NCBI GenBank assembly: GCA_026936325.1
Contig: JAPTHN010000076.1
Span: 1,766,243 to 1,830,242 of the forward strand
Origin: Platynereis dumerilii
Taxonomy: Eukaryota; Annelida; Polychaeta; Phyllodocida; Nereididae
DNA: 64,000 nucleotides
Direction: 5' to 3'
Shown here: in pieces, positions 57,625 through 64,000 of the stretch
Layout of the letters: every line of letters starts with the position of its first letter
Position numbering within the stretch: the stretch's first letter is position 1
Position numbers and translations under genes: made by a program
Notes under the pieces: model-generated
Databases searched by the model: none
What the model saw: the letters and a program-made list of their open reading frames with translations, nothing else
What the model was told of the DNA's origin: nothing

Positions 57625-58969
57625 TATTCAAGTTGCGTTCGTACTTTCCAAAAAAGGTCCTCGAAAAATTTTCAAAAAATTCATGAAGGAAGCCCACCAT
57701 GCCCGTATGACACCCACCCGGTTTCACCGACCTTGATTCATTTTTCAAGGTCGCAGAGCACTTTGAAGTCAGATTTTCCATACTTTTGAAATGCCCAAAT
57801 CTCATCCGGTTACGCCCGGATTTCGTTTCTGTCACTTTTATTAGGTTCCACATGCTTTTTGCAAGTTACAAAGTGAGACTTCCGAAAACGCAGGTCCAGG
57901 TCCAAGATGGCTACGGCCATTTTTAGTACTAAGCGATTGTCGCACGAGATGTCAGAAACCGTAAGCCCCAGGGTTTTCAAAGTGAGGCCAAAAGCTGGCT
58001 TGGTGGCCGGGCCAGTGCTGTAAGTTATAACTGTGGTGATCCCATGTTTGGTTATGCAGTTACATAATTTTAAATATTGACCGCGTCATCAAAACCAGCA
58101 ATTATCCTACGGTGCACCCCCCCCCCCCCTTTGAATTATGCTTTTTGCTGAAACTCCTGTGGTCTAATACTGTAGAAAGCCAAAATATACCTAATTCAAG
58201 CCTTCTCTATGTTATATAAGCAACCTGCAAGCTGAAATACTTGCAGAAGACTCCATTCTAGCAGACGACACATGTCTTATGGTTTCGAGTCCCGCAGTAA
58301 ACAAAAAGCTGTGCTGTGATTGGCTGACTTAATACAGGTGAACTTTGAAGTTGAGGCTGCAGGCCAGTAAATAGCATGGAAATTGGTTAGAATGGAGTAG
58401 ATTAGCATCACTATGGCTGTGACATGGACCGGGATTGCCCCGGAAACAGGTCAAAACAGAAAAACCGCATATTTTTGGCGGGAAAAGCTGAAACACCGCA
58501 TTGTGGGGGTGCCGGTGGCAGTTTAATGCCTTTCTGGACCCCTTCCCCCTAGAATTGCATGTTTTGTGATTCTAGGCCTTTGCATAAGCCTATGTGGGTC
58601 CATTACGGCATTCGCATGCTAAAAGATAGGAAAATGGGCCTTCCGGTCAGAATCAACCTGAACGTACTCGGGCCAAATGTCTTGACACATTACTAATCCT
58701 CACTAGTAGAGCAGCATTTCCTGCAAAAATGATGGAAATCGCATCATTTCTGAGCCCCCAAATTGCCAAAAACCTCCGTTTTTGCATTTTTCAAGAAAAA
58801 ATCGCCCCGTCACAGGAAATTGATTTTGAGGGCTGAAAGTGGCTCTGAAAGATTGCTTGGAGTCGGACCCATAACCTAATACCCTTACTTTAGTTACATT
58901 GTACCGATAACACCCCGATTATAGGCGGTGAAGTTTTGTCACCGCTTCGCGCGGTTACCCGGTCTCTAG
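57625..58969 (+). repeat. Headless unit U9
   Basis: Like U7. Its 3' hairpin loop is altered to TTCGCGCGGT near 58946. Confidence 0.8.
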
Positions 58970-60317
58970 TATTCAAGTTGCGTTCGTACTTTCCAAAAAA
59001 GGTCCTCGAAAAATTTTCAAAAAATCATGAAGGAAGCCCACCATGCCCGTATGACACCCACCCGGTTTCACCGACCTTGATTCATTTTTCAAGGTCGCAG
59101 AGCACTTTGAAGTCAGATTTTCCATACTTTTGAAATGCCCAAATCTCATCCGTTACGCCCGGATTTCGTTTCTGTCACTTTTATTAGGTTCCACATGCTT
59201 TTTGCAAGTTACAAAGTGAGACTTCCGAAAACGCAGGTCCAGGTCCAAGATGGCTACGGCCATTTTTAGTACTAAGCGATTGTCGCACGAGATGTCAGAA
59301 ACCGTAAGCCCCAGGGTTTTCAAAGTGAGGCCAAAAGCTGGCTTGGTGGCCGGGCCAGTGCTGTAAGTTATAACTGTGGTGATCCCATGTTTGGTTATGC
59401 AGTTACATAATTTTAAATATTGACCGCGTCATCAAAACCAGCAATTATCCTACGGTGCACCCCCCCCCCCCCCCTTTGAATTATGCTTTTTGCTGAAACT
59501 CCTGTGGTCTAATACTGTAGAAAGCCAAAATATACTAATTCAAGCCTTCTCTATGTTATATAAGCAACCTGCAAGCTGAAATACTTGCAGAAGACTCCAT
59601 TCTAGCAGACGACACATGTCTTATGGTTTCGAGTCCCGCAGTAAACAAAAAGCTGTGCTGTGATTGGCTGACTTAATGCAGGTGAACTTTGAAGTTGAGG
59701 CTGCAGGCCAGTAAATAGCATGGAAATTGGTTAGAATGGAGTAGATTAGCATCACTATGGCTGTGACATGGACCGGGATTGCCCCGAAACAGGTCAAAAC
59801 AGAAAAAACCGCATATTTTTGGCGGGAAAAGCTGAAACACCGCATTGTGGGGGTGCCGGTGGCAGTTTAATGCCTTTCTGGACCCCTTCCCCCTAGAATT
59901 GCATGGTTTTGTGATTCTAGGCCTTTGCATAAGCCTATGTGGGTCCATTACGGCATTCGCATGCTAAAAGATAGGAAAATGGGCCTTCCGGTCAGAATCA
60001 ACCTGAACGTACTCGGCCAAATGTCTTGACACATACTAATCCTCACTAGTAGAGCACATTAGCATGATCCATTTCTCAGCTATGAAAATCGAATCATTTC
60101 TGAGCCCCCAAATTGCCAAAAACCTCCGTTTTTGCATTTTTCAAGAAAAAATCGCCCCGTCACAGGAAATTGATTTTGAGGGCTGAAAGTGGCTCTGAAA
60201 GATTGCTTGGAGTCGGACCCATAACCTAATACCCTTACTTTAGTTACATTGTACCGATAACACCCCGATTATAGGCGGTGAAGTTTTGTCACCGCTTCGC
60301 GGTTACCCGGTCTCTAG
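58970..60317 (+). repeat. Headless unit U10
   Basis: Like U7. A ~35-bp stretch near 60050-60085 differs from all other units (CACATTAGCATGATCC), and several single-base length changes are present. Confidence 0.8.
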
Positions 60318-61659
60318 TATTCAAGTTGCGTTCGTACTTTCCAAAAAAGGTCCTCGAAAAATTTTCAAAAAATTCATGAAGGAAGCCCACCATGCCCGTA
60401 TGACACCCACCCGTTTCACCGACCTTGATTCATTTTTCAAGGTCGCAGAGCACTTTGAAGTCAGATTTTCCATACTTTTGAAATGCCCAAATCTCATCCG
60501 GTTACGCCCGGATTTCGTTTCTGTCACTTTTATTAGGTTCCACATGCTTTTTGCAAGTTACAAAGTGAGACTTCCGAAAACGCAGGTCCAGGTCCAAGAT
60601 GGCTACGGCCATTTTTAGTACTAAGCGATTGTCGCACGAGATGTCAGAAACCGTAAGCCCCAGGGTTTTCAAAGTGAGGCCAAAAGCTGGCTTGGTGGCC
60701 GGGCCAGTGCTGTAAGTTATAACTGTGGTGATCCCATGTTTGGTTATGCAGTTACATAATTTTAAATATTGACCGCGTCATCAAAACCAGCAATTATCCT
60801 ACGGTGCACCCCCCCCCCCCCCTTTGAATTATGCTTTTTGCTGAAACTCCTGTGGTCTAATACTGTAGAAAGCCAAAATATACCTAATTCAAGCCTTCTC
60901 TATGTTATATAAGCAACCTGCAAGCTGAAATACTTGCAGAAGACTCCATTCTAAGCAGACGACACATGTCTTATGGTTTCGAGTCCCGCAGTAAACAAAA
61001 AGCTGTGCTGTGATTGGCTGACTTAATGCAGGTGAACTTTGAAGTTGAGGCTGCAGGCCAGTAAATAGCATGGAAATTGGTTAGAATGGAGTAGATTAGC
61101 ATCACTATGGCTGTGACATGGACCGGGATTGCCCCGAAACAGGTCAAAACAGAAAACCGCATATTTTTGGCGGGAAAAGCTGAAACACCGCATTGTGGGG
61201 GTGCCGGTGGCAGTTTAATGCCTTTCTGGACCCCTTCCCCCTAGAATTGCATGGTTTTGTGATTCTAGGCCTTTGCATAAGCCTATGTGGGTCCATTACG
61301 GCATTCGCATGCTAAAAGATAGGAAAATGGGCCTTCCGGTCAGAATCAACCTGAACGTACTCGGGCCAAATGTCTTGACACATTACTAATCCTCACTAGT
61401 AGAGCAGCATTTCCTGCAAAAATGATGGAAAACGCATCATTTCTGAGCCCCCAAATTGCCAAAAACCTCCGTTTTTGCATTTTTCAAGAAAAAATCGCCC
61501 CGTCACAGGAAATTGATTTTGAGGGCTGAAAGTGGCTCTGAAAGATTGCTTGGAGTCGGACCCATAACCTAATACCCTTACTTTAGTTACATTGTACCGA
61601 TAACACCCCGATTATAGGCGGTGAAGTTTTGTCACCGCTTCGCGGTTACCCGTCTCTAG
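60318..61659 (+). repeat. Headless unit U11
   Basis: Like U7, with scattered one-base gains and losses, mainly in runs. Confidence 0.8.
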
Positions 61660-63001
61660 TATTCAAGTTGCGTTCGTACTTTCCAAAAAAGGTCCTCGAA
61701 AAATTTTCAAAAAATTCATGAAGGAAGCCCACCATGCCCGTATGACACCCACCCGGTTTCACCGACCTTGATTCATTTTTCAAGGTCGCAGAGCACTTTG
61801 AAGTCAGATTTTCCATACTTTTGAAATGCCCAAATCTCATCCGGTTACGCCCGGATTTCGTTTCTGTCACTTTTATTAGGTTCCACATGCTTTTTGCAAG
61901 TTACAAAGTGAGACTTCCGAAAACGCAGGTCCAGGTCCAAGATGGCTACGGCCATTTTTAGTACTAAGCGATTGTCGCACGAGATGTCAGAAACCGTAAG
62001 CCCCAGGGTTTTCAAAGTGAGGCCAAAAGCTGGCTTGGTGGCCGGGCCAGTGCTGTAAGTTATAACTGTGGTGATCCCATGTTTGGTTATGCAGTTACAT
62101 AATTTTAAATATTGACCGCGTCATCAAAACCAGCAATTATCCTACGGTGCACCCCCCCCCCCCCTTTGAATTATGCTTTTTGCTGAACTCCTGTGGTCTA
62201 ATACTGTAGAAAGCCAAAATATACCTAATTCAAGCCTTCTCTATGTTATATAAGCAACCTGCAAGCTGAAATACTTGCAGAAGACTCCATTCTAGCAGAC
62301 GACACATGTCTTATGGTTTCGAGTCCCGCAGTAAACAAAAGCTGTGCTGTGATTGGCTGACTTAATGCAGGTGAACTTTGAAGTTGAGGCTGCAGGCCAG
62401 TAAATAGCATGGAAATTGGTTAGAATGGAGTAGATTAGCATCACTATGGCTGTGACATGGACCGGGATTGCCCGGAAACAGGTCAAAACAGAAAAACCGC
62501 ATATTTTTGGCGGGAAAAGCTGAAACACCGCATTGTGGGGGTGCCGGTGGCAGTTTAATGCCTTTCTGGACCCCTTCCCCCTAGAATTGCATGGTTTTGT
62601 GATTCTAGGCCTTTGCATAAGCCTATGTGGGTCCATTACGGCATTCGCATGCTAAAAGATAGGAAAATGGGCCTTCCGGGTCAGAATCAACCTGAACGTA
62701 CTCGGGCCAAATGTCTTGACACATTACTAATCCTCACTAGTAGAGCAGCATTTCCTGCAAAAATGATGGAAATCGCATCATTTCTGAGCCCCCAAATTGC
62801 CAAAAACCTCCGTTTTTGCATTTTTCAAGAAAAAATCGCCCCGTCACAGGAAATTGATTTTGAGGGCTGAAAGTGGCTCTGAAAGATTGCTTGGAGTCGG
62901 ACCCATAACCTAATACCCTTACTTTAGTTACATTGTACCGATAACACCCCGATTATAGGCGGTGAAGTTTTGTCACCGCTTCGCGGTTACCCGGTCTCTA
63001 G
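61660..63001 (+). repeat. Headless unit U12
   Basis: Like U7, with one-base length changes (for example CCGGGTCAG near 62678). Confidence 0.8.
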
Positions 63002-64000
63002 TATTCAAGTTGCGTTCGTACTTTCCAAAAAAGTCCTCGAAAAATTTTCAAAAAATTCATGAAGGAAGCCCACCATGCCCGTATGACACCCACCCGGTTT
63101 CACCGACCTTGATTCATTTTTCAAGGTCGCAGAGCACTTTGAAGTCAGATTTTCCATACTTTTGAAATGCCCAAATCTCATCCGTTACGCCCGGATTTCG
63201 TTTCTGTCACTTTTATTAGGTTCCACATGCTTTTTGCAAGTTACAAAGTGAGACTTCCGAAAACGCAGGTCCAGGTCCAAGATGGCTACGGCCATTTTTA
63301 GTACTAAGCGATTGTCGCACGAGATGTCAGAAAACCGTAAGCCCCAGGGTTTTCAAAGTGAGGCCAAAAGCTGGCTTGGTGGCCGGGCCAGTGCTGTAAG
63401 TTATAACTGTGGTGATCCCATGTTTGGTTATGCAGTTACATAATTTTAAATATTGACCGCGTCATCAAAACCAGCAATTATCCTACGGTGCACCCCCCCC
63501 CCCCCCTTTGAATTATGCTTTTTGCTGAAACTCCTGTGGTCTAATACTGTAGAAAGCCAAAATATACCTAATTCAAGCCTTCTCTATGTTATATAAGCAA
63601 CCTGCAAGCTGAAATACTTGCAGAAGACTCCATTCTAGCAGACGACACATGTCTTATGGTTTCGAGTCCCGCAGTAAACAAAAAGCTGTGCTGTGATTGG
63701 CTGACTTAATACAGGTGAACTTTGAAGTTGAGGCTGCAGGCCAGTAAATAGCATGAAATTGGTTAGAATGGAGTAGATTAGCATCACTATGGCTGTGACA
63801 TGGACCGGGATTGCCCCGGAAACAGGTCAAAACAGAAAAACCGCATATTTTTGGCGGGAAAAGCTGAAACACCCGCATTGTGGGGTGCCGGTGGCAGTTT
63901 AATGCCTTTCTGGACCCCTTCCCCCTAGAATTGCATGGTTTTGTGATTCTAGGCCTTTGCATAAGCTATGTGTCATTACGCATTCGCATGCTAAAAGATA
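63002..64000 (+). repeat. Headless unit U13 (cut by window end)
   Basis: First ~1 kb of another unit. Length changes are most frequent in its last 60 bp. Confidence 0.8.

Noticed and set aside
37020-63962. Recurrent 85- and 91-codon minus-strand frames (MWNLIKVTETKSGRNRMRFG..., MDPHRPMQRPRITKPC...)
   Set aside because: They recur only because the units are nearly identical. Frames break at the small length changes without sign of compensation, and no domain is recognised.
30989-64000. CRISPR-like array from regularly spaced repeats
   Set aside because: Repeats are 1.3 kb long with transposon termini, in a eukaryotic context with no cas genes.

Overview
This is intergenic, repeat-dominated DNA from an animal genome. 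Non-LTR retrotransposons with APE-type endonuclease, tRNA-derived SINEs, a Tc1-type transposon, a tyrosine-recombinase retrotransposon, TTAA-, TA- and 8-bp-target MITEs and long Helitron-like arrays together suggest a marine invertebrate (echinoderm, hemichordate, lancelet or lophotrochozoan). The sequence alone does not fix the phylum. I see no complete host gene, no rRNA and no CRISPR; host coding is limited to a few weak exon-like stretches on the minus strand.

Layout, left half. Positions 1-8681 are a three-level nest. A LINE reverse-transcriptase gene (5' end outside the window) is split by a Tc1-like transposon (896-8382, TA duplicated), which is itself split by an apparently whole, young Ngaro/DIRS-type element (1457-7328, split direct repeats A1 ... 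B1-A2 ... B2). From 8.7 to 26.4 kb there are mostly small elements: SINEs near 9.9, 12.7-13.5, 20.5-20.9 and 23.5 kb; MITEs and fold-back elements near 12.9, 13.5, 14.6, 20.9, 21.9, 22.8 and 25.2 kb; a 650-bp purine-rich tract at 15.7 kb; and a ~142-bp satellite with a four-unit higher-order repeat at 17.6-19.6 kb.

From about 26.4 to 30.98 kb lies a second LINE. Its ORF1 couples a coiled coil and an RRM-like region to a C-terminal NADAR domain (the YbiA/RibX-like N-glycosidase fold). ORF2 begins with an AP-type endonuclease and is cut off.

The right half (30.99-64.0 kb) is the most unusual part: 33 kb made almost wholly of Helitron-like, apparently non-autonomous elements joined end to end. 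Full-length members share one plan: a 5' head hairpin starting TTA, a spacer, an (ATT)n tract, a body of ~368-bp modules, a partial copy of the head-hairpin arm, then a 3' hairpin, 10 nt and CTAG. Between them sit 13 'headless' ~1.34-kb units, each starting TATT directly after the previous CTAG. One locus (44.2-48.6 kb) shows head-head-body-body order, which reads as one element inserted into the 5' tract of another. An antisense element with expanded minisatellites (33.68-36.99 kb) is nested in another member. No Rep/helicase gene is present, so mobilisation would have to come from elsewhere.
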